Part shown: positions 1 through 7,875 of the stretch, in pieces
Numbering within the stretch: the stretch's first letter is position 1
How the letters are laid out: every line of letters begins with the position of its first letter
Source: Oxalobacteraceae bacterium
GTDB taxonomy: Bacteria; Pseudomonadota; Gammaproteobacteria; Burkholderiales; Burkholderiaceae_D
Assembly (NCBI GenBank): GCA_027484285.1
Contig: JAIXTG010000329.1
Location: 1 to 64,000, forward strand
Reading direction: 5' to 3'
DNA length: 64,000 nt
Position numbers and translations under genes: made by a program
The notes under the pieces: model-generated
What the model saw: the letters and a program-made list of their open reading frames with translations, nothing else
What the model was told of the DNA's origin: nothing
The model's database searches: none

Positions 1-119
1 GCCTGGTTGCAGCGTGTGCGTTCGCGTCAATCAGGTCAAAACCAAAAGACGACACTACGCATGTAGAACTGTCTGTAGAGTACTTCTGGACGCGGGTTCG
101 ATTCCCGCCGCCTCCACCA
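1..119 (+). ncRNA. ssrA: tmRNA, 3' part (5' end outside the window)
   Basis: The 3' end matches the tRNA-like domain of tmRNA: a T-arm with GGTTCGATTCC, an acceptor ending in the encoded CCA at 117-119, and the conserved stretch around GCATGTAGAAC upstream. The run GTCAAAACCAAAAGACGAC fits the last pseudoknot region. tmRNA rescues stalled ribosomes and tags their products; the tag-peptide part lies to the left of the window. ssrA is a common phage integration site, but no second copy of this 3' end is visible elsewhere in the window. Confidence 0.9.
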
Positions 120-125
120 ATAATG

Positions 126-156
126 AAACCCCAACCGTTCTCGGTTGGGGTTTTTT
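126..156 (+). terminator. Rho-independent terminator of ssrA
   Basis: A perfect stem AACCCCAACC/GGTTGGGGTT with a short loop is followed by a T run, 7 bases after the CCA end of tmRNA. Confidence 0.9.
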
Positions 157-497
157 CTTGCCCGATCGCGCCGGTTCCCGCGTGTTGTTGGGGGCTCCTG
201 CGGAAGCCTGCGGACTTCGCCGGTCAGCCTCCCAGCCCGTTCCGGGCCACATTCCACTCTCTCTTAGCCATTCCTCGCTCCGACCTCGCTCCCTGAAAGT
301 TGCCCGAAGTCCGCAAGGGCCACAAGTCAGCGCCATACAGATCAAAGGGTTACGCGCGGACGAATCAAGCGGTTGGATTGCAGCATCGGGTGGCGAAGGA
401 CACGCTGCGGGTGCGTTTCGTCGGTAGTTATCGAGAACTACCGACATGTCGCAACGCGAAAGTACGTGCTTGGATGGTGGCTAAGATAAGGAACCTC
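157..497. other. Intergenic region between ssrA and the toxin-antitoxin pair
   Basis: No convincing gene is seen. It holds a perfect 9-bp inverted repeat, TCGGTAGTT at 421-429 and AACTACCGA at 436-444 with a 6-base loop. No T run follows, so it is not an obvious terminator. A left element boundary could lie here but no repeat pins it down. Confidence 0.5.
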
Positions 498-555
498 TTG
501 TCAGGACAATGTCCGGACGAGTACAATAAAGGAATCCAATATCAGTCCGGAGGGG
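498..555 (+). promoter_or_regulatory. Promoter and likely autoregulatory operator of the toxin-antitoxin pair
   Basis: TTGTCA (498-503) and TACAAT (522-527) are 18 bases apart, a good sigma-70 promoter. The palindrome GTCCGGAC (511-518) lies in the spacer and a related AGTCCGGA (544-551) reaches the ribosome-binding site. Repeated short dyads at the promoter suit a ribbon-helix-helix antitoxin repressor. Binding is inferred. Confidence 0.6.
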
Positions 556-559
556 CACC

Positions 560-838
560 ATGAGCACCCTGAATCTTTCCAAGACCGAACGCATTGACGT
601 TCGTGCCAGCACGCCGGTCAAGCAGCTGCTTCAAGAAGCCGCACGCGCCTGCCACAAGAACGTCAGCGAGTTCCTGCTCGACGCGGGCGTGACGGCGGCC
701 GCGCAGACGCTGGCGGATCGTCGCCAGTTCGTGCTGGACGACACACAGTGGCAGGCCTTCCAGGAGGCGCTGGACCGCCCGGTGCAAAGCAAGCCGCGTC
801 TGAAGAAGTTGCTGCGTGAACCTGGGGTGCTGGATTGA
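560..838 (+). CDS. DUF1778 (TacA-like) ribbon-helix-helix antitoxin
   Basis: The 92-residue protein begins with a short beta strand rich in basic and polar residues (KTERIDVRAS), then two helices, the usual layout of DUF1778 antitoxins. The C-terminal third would neutralise the toxin. ATG 560 follows a strong GGAGGGG site at 549-555. Its stop overlaps the toxin TTG start, so the two are translationally coupled. In this family the antitoxin and the toxin-antitoxin complex repress their own promoter. Confidence 0.88.
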   Translation: MSTLNLSKTERIDVRASTPVKQLLQEAARACHKNVSEFLLDAGVTAAAQTLADRRQFVLDDTQWQAFQEALDRPVQSKPRLKKLLREPGVLD

Positions 839-1338
839 GCAATGACTACTCGCCCGTTCGCAAGCTGGCTGCAACGGATCAGGTCGATGCGTTCGACTGC
901 GGCCAGGCCGCGCTGAACCAGTTCCTGCAGCGCTACGCGCTCGTCAACCAGAAGGCCAACAGCGCGCAGACCTATGTCTGCTGCCAGGGTGACGTGGTGG
1001 TCGGCTTCTACAGCCTAGCCGTTGGTAGCGTCGATCCGGAAGCCACGCCGTCGAGAGTGATGAAGGGGCTGGCGCGCCACCCGGTGCCGGTCATGATCCT
1101 GGCCCGGCTCGCCGTGGACAAGGAGCATCAGCGTAAAGGTCTGGGCCAGGCCTTGCTCAAGGATGCACTGCTGCGCACCGCACAGGCCGCCGACATTGCG
1201 GGTATCCGCTGCCTGTTGGTCCATGCCAAGGACGACGCAGCACGGCAGTGGTACGAATCGTGGGAATTCGACCCCAGCCCGACTGATCCGTACCATCTGT
1301 TCCTGATGCTCAAGGATCTCAAAGGCATGTTGAGCTGA
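835..1338 (+). CDS. GNAT-family acetyltransferase toxin, TacT-like
   Basis: The 167-residue GNAT protein has the acetyl-CoA loop EHQRKGLGQALL at about residues 101-112 and the late WYESWEF segment typical of the TacT/AtaT group. These toxins acetylate the amino group of aminoacyl-tRNA and stop translation; the exact tRNA cannot be told from sequence. The start is TTG 835, overlapping the antitoxin stop in TTGA, with a weak GGGGTG upstream. No in-frame ATG lies nearby. The pair sits just left of the recombinase operon and may stabilise the element. Confidence 0.87.
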   Translation: MSNDYSPVRKLAATDQVDAFDCGQAALNQFLQRYALVNQKANSAQTYVCCQGDVVVGFYSLAVGSVDPEATPSRVMKGLARHPVPVMILARLAVDKEHQRKGLGQALLKDALLRTAQAADIAGIRCLLVHAKDDAARQWYESWEFDPSPTDPYHLFLMLKDLKGMLS

Positions 1339-1353
1339 GGTGGTGTCTCCACC

Positions 1354-1785
1354 TCAGAGTCCGACTCTCTCCCGCTGCTCATCCCACAGCGCTGGCGGAT
1401 CAACCGCCAGATCAAACAGCGTGACGTGGTTCGGCAATTCGTCGTCCAGGATGGCCGCCACGATGTCGGGTGCCAGCGTGGTCAGGTTGACCATCCGGCT
1501 GACGTAGCTGTTGTCGATCCCCTCCCGCGTGGCGATTTCCTTCAAGGACTTCGCTTCCCCCGATTCCAGCATCGCCAGCCAGCGGTGACCCCTGGCCAGC
1601 GCCAATTGAATGGAGGTCGGTGCCACGTCCCATGGTCTGACCGGTGCAGTCTCACCGTTCGGGAGAGTGACCAGCTTGCGGCCGCTGCGCCGCTTGATCT
1701 GGATCGGCACAGACAGAGTTAGCCGGCCATCACTCGCCTCAACGATGTCCGGCTCGCCAGTTTTCTGGATGCGGATGTCGCTCAT
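1354..1785 (-). CDS. ParB-like/HTH protein of the recombinase operon
   Basis: The 143-residue protein has a predicted helix-turn-helix in its middle (KEIATREGIDNSYVSRM, about residues 82-98), followed by a segment resembling the ParB/KorB DNA-binding helices. Small proteins of this type are often found immediately downstream of large serine recombinases in phages and islands. Its start overlaps the recombinase stop by 4 bases, so it is translated with it. A role as directionality or accessory factor is inference; no catalytic motif is seen. Confidence 0.6.
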   Translation of the reverse strand: MSDIRIQKTGEPDIVEASDGRLTLSVPIQIKRRSGRKLVTLPNGETAPVRPWDVAPTSIQLALARGHRWLAMLESGEAKSLKEIATREGIDNSYVSRMVNLTTLAPDIVAAILDDELPNHVTLFDLAVDPPALWDEQRERVGL

Positions 1786-3137
1786 GCCAACGCCTCCGCT
1801 TGTTGCTCGACCGGCTCGGGACGCAGTTCAAGCACCAGCCGCTCGATGCCGTTGGCGCGCAATCGCACCTCGAGGTCATTGGGCGACACGATCACCTTCT
1901 CGACCAGCAATTTCACGATCCGGGTCTGCTCCGCCGGGAACAGTTGATCCCAAATCGCGTCGAGTCGGGTCATGGCCACGGTGATCTTGGCCTCGTCCAG
2001 CGTTGGGTCGAGCTTGATCGCTTGCGGCAGCATGTCGCCGAGCAGATTCGGGGCACGCAGGATGGCACGCAGTTGGTCGAGCACCGCCGATTCGAGTTCT
2101 GCGGCAGGCAGTCGCGGCAGACCCGAGGCGCCCGCGTGTTCCTTGGCGTCGCGCTGGGGCACGTAGTAACGGTAGCGTCGGCCATTCTTCTTGGTGGTGT
2201 GCCACGGCGACAGCGCACGGCCGTCGTTGCCGAACACGATGCCCTTGAGTAGATAGGGAACCTTGGCCCGCGTCGTGTTGCCCCGCACCCGGCCGTTGGT
2301 ATCGAGGATCGCGTGGACGCTGTCCCACAGTTCGCGGCTGATGATGGGCGGATGCTCGGCCTGGTACCACTGGTCCTTGTGCCGCAACTCGCCAAGGTAG
2401 GTTCGGTTGCTCAGGAGCTTGTAGATGTGACCCTTGTCGATCGGCCTGCCATCGCGGGTCTTACCGTCTTGCGTGGTCCACGTCTTCGACGTCACGCCAT
2501 CCAGTTTTAGCTCTTTAACCAGTGCGGTGCTGGACCCGAGTTCGACGAAGCGCTGGAAGATGTGCCGGATCAGCTTGGCCTCACGCTCGTTGGGCACCAA
2601 CCGCCGGTTCTCGACGTCGTAGCCCAGCGGCGGCACGCCGCCCATCCACATGCCCTTGCGCTTGCTGGCGGCGATCTTGTCGCGGATGCGCTCGCCAGTG
2701 ACCTCGCGCTCGAACTGCGCGAAGGAGAGCAGGATGTTCAGCATCAACCGGCCCATCGAGGTCGTAGTGTTGAACTGCTGGGTGACCGACACGAACGACA
2801 CGCCGTAGCGCTCGAACACCTCGACCATCTTGGAGAAGTCCGCCAGGCTACGCGTCAGGCGGTCGATCTTGTAGATGACGACCACGTCAATCTTGCCAGC
2901 TTCGATGTCCGCCATCATGCGCTGGAGCGCCGGGCGCTCCATGTTGCCGCCAGAAAAGGCGGGATCATCGTAATCGTCGGCGACCGGAATCCAACCCTCC
3001 GCGCGCTGGCTGGCGATGTAGGCGTGACCGGCATCGCGCTGAGCATCGATGGAGTTGTATTCCTGGTCCAGCCCTTCATCGGTGGATTTGCGCGTGTAGA
3101 CCGCGCAGCGCATGCGGCGCTTCAAGACTTCGCTCAT
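1782..3137 (-). CDS. Large serine recombinase (site-specific integrase/resolvase family)
   Basis: The 451-residue protein starts with a resolvase catalytic domain: YTRKSTDEG at about residues 13-21 carries the nucleophilic serine. Conserved KIDRLTRSLADF and LLSFAQFERE follow, then the recombinase DNA-binding domain around GYDVENRRLVPNE and a C-terminal coiled-coil-like part. Such enzymes cut both strands through a phosphoserine link and integrate or excise elements. The start is ATG 3137, overlapping the DUF2924 gene, with GAGAGGTGG upstream. It is the only integrase candidate in the prophage. It is shorter than phiC31-type integrases, and its zinc ribbon is not obvious. Confidence 0.9.
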   Translation of the reverse strand: MSEVLKRRMRCAVYTRKSTDEGLDQEYNSIDAQRDAGHAYIASQRAEGWIPVADDYDDPAFSGGNMERPALQRMMADIEAGKIDVVVIYKIDRLTRSLADFSKMVEVFERYGVSFVSVTQQFNTTTSMGRLMLNILLSFAQFEREVTGERIRDKIAASKRKGMWMGGVPPLGYDVENRRLVPNEREAKLIRHIFQRFVELGSSTALVKELKLDGVTSKTWTTQDGKTRDGRPIDKGHIYKLLSNRTYLGELRHKDQWYQAEHPPIISRELWDSVHAILDTNGRVRGNTTRAKVPYLLKGIVFGNDGRALSPWHTTKKNGRRYRYYVPQRDAKEHAGASGLPRLPAAELESAVLDQLRAILRAPNLLGDMLPQAIKLDPTLDEAKITVAMTRLDAIWDQLFPAEQTRIVKLLVEKVIVSPNDLEVRLRANGIERLVLELRPEPVEQQAEALA

Positions 3138-3640
3138 CGACCACCTCTCTTCTTGGTGGCGGGCTTGGCCTTGGCGTTGGACGGTGGCTTGAGGCCAAAG
3201 AACAGCGGACCCGACCAGCGCATGCCTGTGATTTCGCGGGCGATCATCGAGAGGCTCGGGCACATGCGGCCCTGGAAGTCATATTGGCCGTCGGCGGTCG
3301 CGATCACGCGGTACTCGACGCCTTTGTATTCACGGACCAGCACCGTGCCTGCGGCCGGACGGTAGTCGCGGTCGCGCTTTTTCACCTTGCCAGTTTCGAC
3401 CAAAGATTGGATGCGACGCTGATTGCGATCCAGCAGATTGGCGTTGACCTTGCGGAACTCAAGCTCCTGCAGTCGGTAGGCAATCCGGCGTTCGAGGAAC
3501 TGGCGGTTGTGGGTGGGTGTGTCGCCACCGACCAGCTTCTGCCAGAGTGCCCGGATCTCTGCCATCGGCATCTCGGGCAGCCTGGCGATCTGCGCCGCCA
3601 CCGACGGCGGCGTGGAAAATAATGGTGTTTGTGTACTCAT
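3134..3640 (-). CDS. DUF2924 family protein of the recombinase operon
   Basis: The 168-residue protein has the DUF2924 pattern: LPEMPMAEIRALWQ near the N terminus, FLERRIAYRLQE in the middle, a basic strand region with GTVLVREYKG, and a final GMRWSGPLFFGL. The function is unknown, but the family is strongly linked to large serine recombinase genes. The pI looks high and the C-terminal tail is Lys-rich, which suits DNA contact. The start overlaps the upstream small gene by 4 bases and lies 36 bases downstream, in transcript sense, of a copy of the repeated hairpin element (3671-3733). Confidence 0.85.
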   Translation of the reverse strand: MSTQTPLFSTPPSVAAQIARLPEMPMAEIRALWQKLVGGDTPTHNRQFLERRIAYRLQELEFRKVNANLLDRNQRRIQSLVETGKVKKRDRDYRPAAGTVLVREYKGVEYRVIATADGQYDFQGRMCPSLSMIAREITGMRWSGPLFFGLKPPSNAKAKPATKKRGGR

Positions 3641-3855
3641 TTGGACTCCGTAGTTGTCTTGTTGACGGGGTCTGCATGAACGCGCTGGTTGCCAGAGAAG
3701 CCAAGCTCAAACTCGCTCGCTTCTGTCCTGGCTGCGGACTGTTCTGTGCCGGTGATACGCAGGCGTGCCAGGCCGTTGGCCAGCAACGACGCGATCTCGT
3801 GGCGACGCTGTTCCGGCGTCATCCGCTCCGGTGGTAGATGGTTGATTTGATGCAT
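3637..3855 (-). CDS. Small protein, first gene of the recombinase operon
   Basis: The 72-residue protein has a recognisable N-terminal part (MTPEQRRHEIASLLANGLARL, of which the helix EIASLLANGLA is the core) often found upstream of DUF2924 genes. The C-terminal third is encoded by a copy of the dispersed hairpin element, so that part of the protein may be incidental. A GAGAGGA site precedes ATG 3855. Function unknown. Confidence 0.6.
   Translation of the reverse strand: MHQINHLPPERMTPEQRRHEIASLLANGLARLRITGTEQSAARTEASEFELGFSGNQRVHADPVNKTTTESK
3671..3733 (-). repeat. Hairpin leader element, copy A
   Basis: Forward strand reads ATGAACGCGCTG at 3676-3687 and GAAGCCAAGC at 3697-3706. Arms GCCAG-AGAAGC (3691-3701) and GCTTCT-gtc-CTGGC (3719-3732) pair with a three-base bulge. 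The core is 36 bases upstream of the DUF2924 start codon. It lies inside the preceding reading frame. Confidence 0.7.
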
Positions 3856-3980
3856 TGGTGGCGGTCCTCTCGGTCAAACTCACATGCAGTGAAATTGTCC
3901 GGATGGACTGCCGCCGACACCATGAGGGAGTTTCGGAGCCGTGCGAACCGATGCGGGTTGCTGCGAAAAGCAGGTCCCTT

Positions 3981-5201
3981 TTAGCTCGCCAGATGACGGG
4001 CGAGGATGGTCTTCATCAACGAATTGCCTGGCTGGGTGCTGGCGATCATGTCCCGGATCTGCTCGTTGACCTGCTGGGTTGGCAACCCAGCGTTCTCCGC
4101 CGCCTGCGTGACTGCCGAATAAGCATCGAGCACATCAGCGCCGGTGATCTCATAGCCGTGTCCAAGAGAGATCCAACGCAACGCGGCGAGGCCTGCGGCG
4201 AGCGCGAATGCTGGCTGCTTCTCGGCGTAGTCACGGGCAGCGCGCGTCAGCGTGCGTGGATCGGTCGGGCTGCGCGTGCCCAGCTCGATCGCCGCATTGA
4301 ACAAACCCGCATCCTTGGCAGCGGCGAACCACTTGCCCTCGGCGCCAGGCGTGCTGGCTACCAGGTCGCGTAGGATCTCTTCCGGCTGCTTATGGGGATA
4401 CTTCTTGGCAATGGCGCGAAACGTCGCCAGGTTCGTTGTGCCCTGATTCGCCTCGATGGCGTAGCGGCGGTAGGCCTCGTCGAGCAAGCCCGAGGACAAC
4501 AGGATTTCTTCGCAGGCCTGGGCAATCTGCCAGCCAGGATCATTGAGACCGCGCGACTCCTCGGCATAGCGGATCGCCTCCGCCTTCCTGCCCATCGCTG
4601 CCAATGCCTTCACGCCCCAGCGCCGATCGTGCCACCACTTGAACCGCGCCTTGTCGAGTAACGCCAACAGTTCCTGGTGGCGGCCCGCCGCGTACATCGA
4701 TGCTAGGCAAGCGCTGGTGCCTTTGAAAAATCCATGTCCGGAAGCCTTCGGGCTCCACACGCTCTCGACGACCGGTAAAAACTCATCGGCCCAGTGCGAC
4801 GCCAGTTCCGGCGTCACGCATAACTCTCCCCAGTAATCGCCGAGCACTTCGATGTAGGGTATCTCGTCTTCCTGCAGCGCTTGCCACAAGCGTCCGAGCC
4901 AGCGTAGTCGCAGCTTCGGCTCGACATCGGCCTTGGCAATGATCGGCACCAGTGCGTCGATGGCCTTGTTGACCGCCGAGCCCAGGGCACCCGAGGAACT
5001 ATCAACCTGCTCGAGCGCCGGGGACAACTTTTCGAGGAGTTGCACCGCACCCTCGGCCGCGAGCAGCGGCTCCTTGCGCGCGACCTGCTTGATTTCCGCG
5101 AGGGCTTCCTTGATACGCTGAATTGGCGTATCGGATCGCCAGCCGAAGGCGTGACGACGGAAGCGGGAACTGAACTGCCATTTGTGCGCGCTCACGACCA
5201 A
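3981..5201 (-). CDS. TPR-like helical protein next to ImmA/IrrE, function unknown
   Basis: The 406-residue protein is alpha-helical throughout, with repeats that resemble TPR/HEAT units, for example AIRYAEESRGLNDPGW and LLDEAYRRYAIEANQG. No signal peptide, membrane segment or catalytic motif is seen. It lies 11 bases downstream of the ImmA-like protease and is probably co-transcribed with it and the XRE repressor. Members of such triads could act as sensor or scaffold for the protease; that is inference. Confidence 0.6.
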   Translation of the reverse strand: MVVSAHKWQFSSRFRRHAFGWRSDTPIQRIKEALAEIKQVARKEPLLAAEGAVQLLEKLSPALEQVDSSSGALGSAVNKAIDALVPIIAKADVEPKLRLRWLGRLWQALQEDEIPYIEVLGDYWGELCVTPELASHWADEFLPVVESVWSPKASGHGFFKGTSACLASMYAAGRHQELLALLDKARFKWWHDRRWGVKALAAMGRKAEAIRYAEESRGLNDPGWQIAQACEEILLSSGLLDEAYRRYAIEANQGTTNLATFRAIAKKYPHKQPEEILRDLVASTPGAEGKWFAAAKDAGLFNAAIELGTRSPTDPRTLTRAARDYAEKQPAFALAAGLAALRWISLGHGYEITGADVLDAYSAVTQAAENAGLPTQQVNEQIRDMIASTQPGNSLMKTILARHLAS

Positions 5202-5212
5202 TTCCTCATGAT

Positions 5213-6124
5213 CTATCGCACAGGGTACTGGCCGTTGCGGATGAATCGATCAAAGGTATCCTCCTCTGCCTCTTCATCATCATGCCGAGGCCGTTGCCAT
5301 TCGGCGTCGGGCATCAACAGCAGCGTCAGAGTGTAGTCGTACTGCCCCGCCACCCGGGTCATTTCAGTGACGGGCATGCTGGTGGGTTCGCGTGGAAACC
5401 AGTCCTGTGCTCGGCCCGTCTGTTGATCGCCTGCATCCCAGCCGTTGTAGCTGTGAGCCAACGCTTGTCGAGGCAACTCGATGGTGTTCTTGCGGGTGGC
5501 GAAGTAAGCGCCGGACCGTAGTGCCGCCTCGTTCGACTTGGCCCACAGCATGTGATCATCACGGCTGGCCACCAACACGGCGCGCTTCGGGGCGATTTCG
5601 GTCCAGCGCAAGGCTGCAGCCGTCAGCGAAACGCCGTAGCGATCCGCGCAGTGACTCAGCAGATCGAAGCTGATCGACTGCCCATCCACCTGGCGCCGGA
5701 AGTCGTCCAGCGGCATCAGCAGGGTCGAAGCAAACAAGTCCGCTTCTGACTCGATGTCGCGCTCGTTGTTGTCGCCCGTTTCGATGTCGCCGTCGCCGCA
5801 CTCGAATAGGTCCCGCTGGTGGCGGTGCAGGATGTAGTGGCCGAACTCATGCGCGATCGTGAAGCGCTTGCGGCCCTCCGAAGGGGTGGCACTGTTGTAT
5901 AGGAGCAGCCACTTCGAGCGCGCCTTATTGGCTTTCAGCAGACCATCGAAACCGTCGAGATCTTCGCCCTGGACCTTGTCGATCGGCGAGTCTGAAAAGC
6001 ACTGGCGGGAATACTCCAGCGCCAGCTCGTCAACCTTGACCGGAAAACGATCCGCACCGAGCACCGTGTTGAGCATGGACGAGATGCGATTGGCCTCGGC
6101 CATGGGCTTCTTCGCCTCCGTCAT
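5213..6124 (-). CDS. ImmA/IrrE-family zinc metallopeptidase
   Basis: The 303-residue protein contains the ImmA/IrrE zinc motif AHEFGHYILH at about residues 91-100, with the downstream acidic ligand region ESEADLFASTLLMP. In ICEBs1 and several phages such proteases cleave an XRE repressor after DNA damage or another signal. Its start overlaps the XRE stop by 4 bases, so the protease and its probable substrate are made together. The C-terminal 120 residues are acidic and not recognised. Confidence 0.88.
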   Translation of the reverse strand: MTEAKKPMAEANRISSMLNTVLGADRFPVKVDELALEYSRQCFSDSPIDKVQGEDLDGFDGLLKANKARSKWLLLYNSATPSEGRKRFTIAHEFGHYILHRHQRDLFECGDGDIETGDNNERDIESEADLFASTLLMPLDDFRRQVDGQSISFDLLSHCADRYGVSLTAAALRWTEIAPKRAVLVASRDDHMLWAKSNEAALRSGAYFATRKNTIELPRQALAHSYNGWDAGDQQTGRAQDWFPREPTSMPVTEMTRVAGQYDYTLTLLLMPDAEWQRPRHDDEEAEEDTFDRFIRNGQYPVR

Positions 6125-6441
6125 TCATCTTCCCAGGCATCGAGGATCTTGCGGATCTTCTTTTTGTCCGGCTCCGACATGGTTTTGTACTTGCGGAAGA
6201 AGGCCTCGTCGAGCACTTCCTCGTCCGGGGTGGTTGCCGACTCGGTCAGCAGGAACTCCGTGGTGACCTCAAGGACGGCGGCGATCTTGCCGATCTTCTC
6301 GGCCGATGGCTTTGGGTCGTCTTTGTTTTCCAGTTCCCAGATGTAGCTCTTGCTGGAGTCGGTCAGTTCGGCCAACTGTTCCAGGCTGAGCTTCTTTTGC
6401 TTCCGCAGTGCGCGGATCTTGTCCCCCAGGGGCGATGGCAC
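6121..6441 (-). CDS. XRE-family transcriptional repressor
   Basis: The 106-residue protein has an N-terminal Cro/CI helix-turn-helix (KIRALRKQKKLSLEQLAE, with SSKSYIWELENK as recognition part, about residues 8-42) and a Lys/Asp-rich C-terminal tail. GTG 6441 was chosen because GAGGA lies at a good distance upstream. An upstream in-frame TTG would add about 10 residues. It is divergent from the 6646 gene across a region with inverted repeats and is the likely lysogeny repressor, controlled by the overlapping ImmA-like gene. Confidence 0.85.
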   Translation of the reverse strand: MPSPLGDKIRALRKQKKLSLEQLAELTDSSKSYIWELENKDDPKPSAEKIGKIAAVLEVTTEFLLTESATTPDEEVLDEAFFRKYKTMSEPDKKKIRKILDAWEDE

Positions 6442-6486
6442 CGGTATTTCCTCATTTGTTGGCTTCAATCCTAAAATAATACCACT

Positions 6487-6562
6487 GTACCGAACGAATT
6501 CGTACCTGCTTGACAAACCTATAACCGCTCCGCGACAATCTAAATCGTTCGGTACACCGAAC
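6487..6562. promoter_or_regulatory. Divergent promoter/operator region
   Basis: GTACCGAACG (6487-6496) is repeated inverted as CGTTCGGTAC (6546-6555), and ACGAATTCGT (6494-6503) is a perfect palindrome. Between them TTGACA (6510-6515) and GACAAT (6534-6539), 18 bases apart, form a rightward promoter for the 6646 gene. The dyads suit binding by the XRE repressor. This is inferred, not proven. Confidence 0.6.
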
Positions 6563-6645
6563 TTCATCGGTCTGCACACCCCAACAAGAAGAAGGGGCCG
6601 TCGAGGCTGATACCAAGCCGATCCAAACCTTTGAGGGGTATGTAG

Positions 6646-7875
6646 ATGAACGATGCAGAAAACCTGAGCAAGCTCCTGGGCCACCTGCCACCGGCGGTGT
6701 TCCGTGAATTTATGGTGGATGAATTCGGCCTGGCCATGCCGGACGCGGACGCCAAGAAGCCCAAGAAAGAACAGCGTGAGCAGATGGAGGCTGTGCTCGC
6801 GGCTCTTGGGGTGGGCGAGCGGCAGCGGATCGAAGAAGTGGCCGAACGGATCGTGCTGCTGTCGGACGGCGCCGGCCAGGACGTCATCGACGGCTTTAAG
6901 GACGACATCTTCGATGACGCGGCCCGGGAAACCTTCGCAGCGATTCCGAACCAGTACGAGCGGGCGCTGTGGCTGCACGTCCATGAACCCGTGATCTTCG
7001 AGGAAGCCCTCAACGCCCGACAGGCCGACGTGTTCCGGCAAAGCGCCTCCTGCTACTCCGGTTTCATGGCACCTGCCAATCTGGTGGTACTCGACGACGC
7101 GACGGCCAAGGCGGCATTCCACCAAACCGTCGCCCAGCAACTCGGGTGCTCCGATGACGCGGTCGCGATCCAGATCTTCAAGCGTCTGCGGCCCGACACG
7201 CAGACCGGCGAGGATGTGGATCTGTACCAGATCAGCATCCATCACAACCGCCCACCGGAAATCATCGACTGCGTGCAGGCGAGCGAATTGGTGCCCCAGG
7301 AAGTGATCCGGGCGGTGTCTTCGCACATCACATACGAGCCGGCCAATGGGCACCTGGAGGTGCTGTCGAAAGATACGGCTGGCCGGGAAGCATTGGCGCG
7401 CATCGTGGCCGACTCCCTGCTGCAATCGCCCATCACCGGCGAGAAGATCCCGCTCAAACAATACGACTACCAGAGCTTGGCGGCGCCGCGAAATTTCGAT
7501 TTGTCCGGCGAGCCGGTAGCGTTCGTCAAGGTCGTCGAGCTCGGTTACGCCGCCGGAAATGGGCGGTCGCTCCTGGTGAAGATCTGGACCAAGGACGTCG
7601 ATGACATCTATGCGGCCGCCCGGTCGTTGATCGGCCCCGCCTTCGACTTCCGCGATCACCACCTCAACTACGCCAAGCTGTCCATCAAGCTGAAAAAGGT
7701 CGGCAAGGACCGCGCACGGACGATTACCGTGATCCTGCGTGACGACAACAAGTGCAACATCAAGACCAAGCGGGAAAAGGACCGGGCGCTGTGCGACCGA
7801 CTGCTGGCCAAATGGCATCTTGTGAAGGAGATCGGCCATGTCGTCGAAGCCCCTGCCGACACAGTCGCTGCTTGA
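6646..7875 (+). CDS. Unrecognised protein, first gene of an early operon
   Basis: The 409-residue protein is not recognised. It has a charged helical N-terminal half (KKPKKEQREQME near residue 42), a beta-rich middle with KIWTKDVDDIYAAARSL, and a basic C-terminal part. No nuclease, NTPase, membrane or signal motif is visible. ATG 6646 follows GAGGGGT at 6634-6640. It is driven by the promoter facing away from the XRE/ImmA unit and overlaps the next gene by 38 bases, so the two proteins probably act together. Its place suggests an early lysis-lysogeny or superinfection/defence function. Confidence 0.55.
   Translation: MNDAENLSKLLGHLPPAVFREFMVDEFGLAMPDADAKKPKKEQREQMEAVLAALGVGERQRIEEVAERIVLLSDGAGQDVIDGFKDDIFDDAARETFAAIPNQYERALWLHVHEPVIFEEALNARQADVFRQSASCYSGFMAPANLVVLDDATAKAAFHQTVAQQLGCSDDAVAIQIFKRLRPDTQTGEDVDLYQISIHHNRPPEIIDCVQASELVPQEVIRAVSSHITYEPANGHLEVLSKDTAGREALARIVADSLLQSPITGEKIPLKQYDYQSLAAPRNFDLSGEPVAFVKVVELGYAAGNGRSLLVKIWTKDVDDIYAAARSLIGPAFDFRDHHLNYAKLSIKLKKVGKDRARTITVILRDDNKCNIKTKREKDRALCDRLLAKWHLVKEIGHVVEAPADTVAA

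Noticed and set aside
1-119. ssrA 3' end as left attachment site of the prophage
   Set aside because: No second copy of the tmRNA 3' sequence was seen in the window, and the only integrase is a serine recombinase, which does not usually use tRNA-like 3' ends. The gene is probably just a neighbour.
6442-7839. Long minus-strand open frame reading through from the XRE gene
   Set aside because: It is the shadow of the plus-strand 6646 gene; only the first 106 codons from GTG 6441 resemble an XRE protein.
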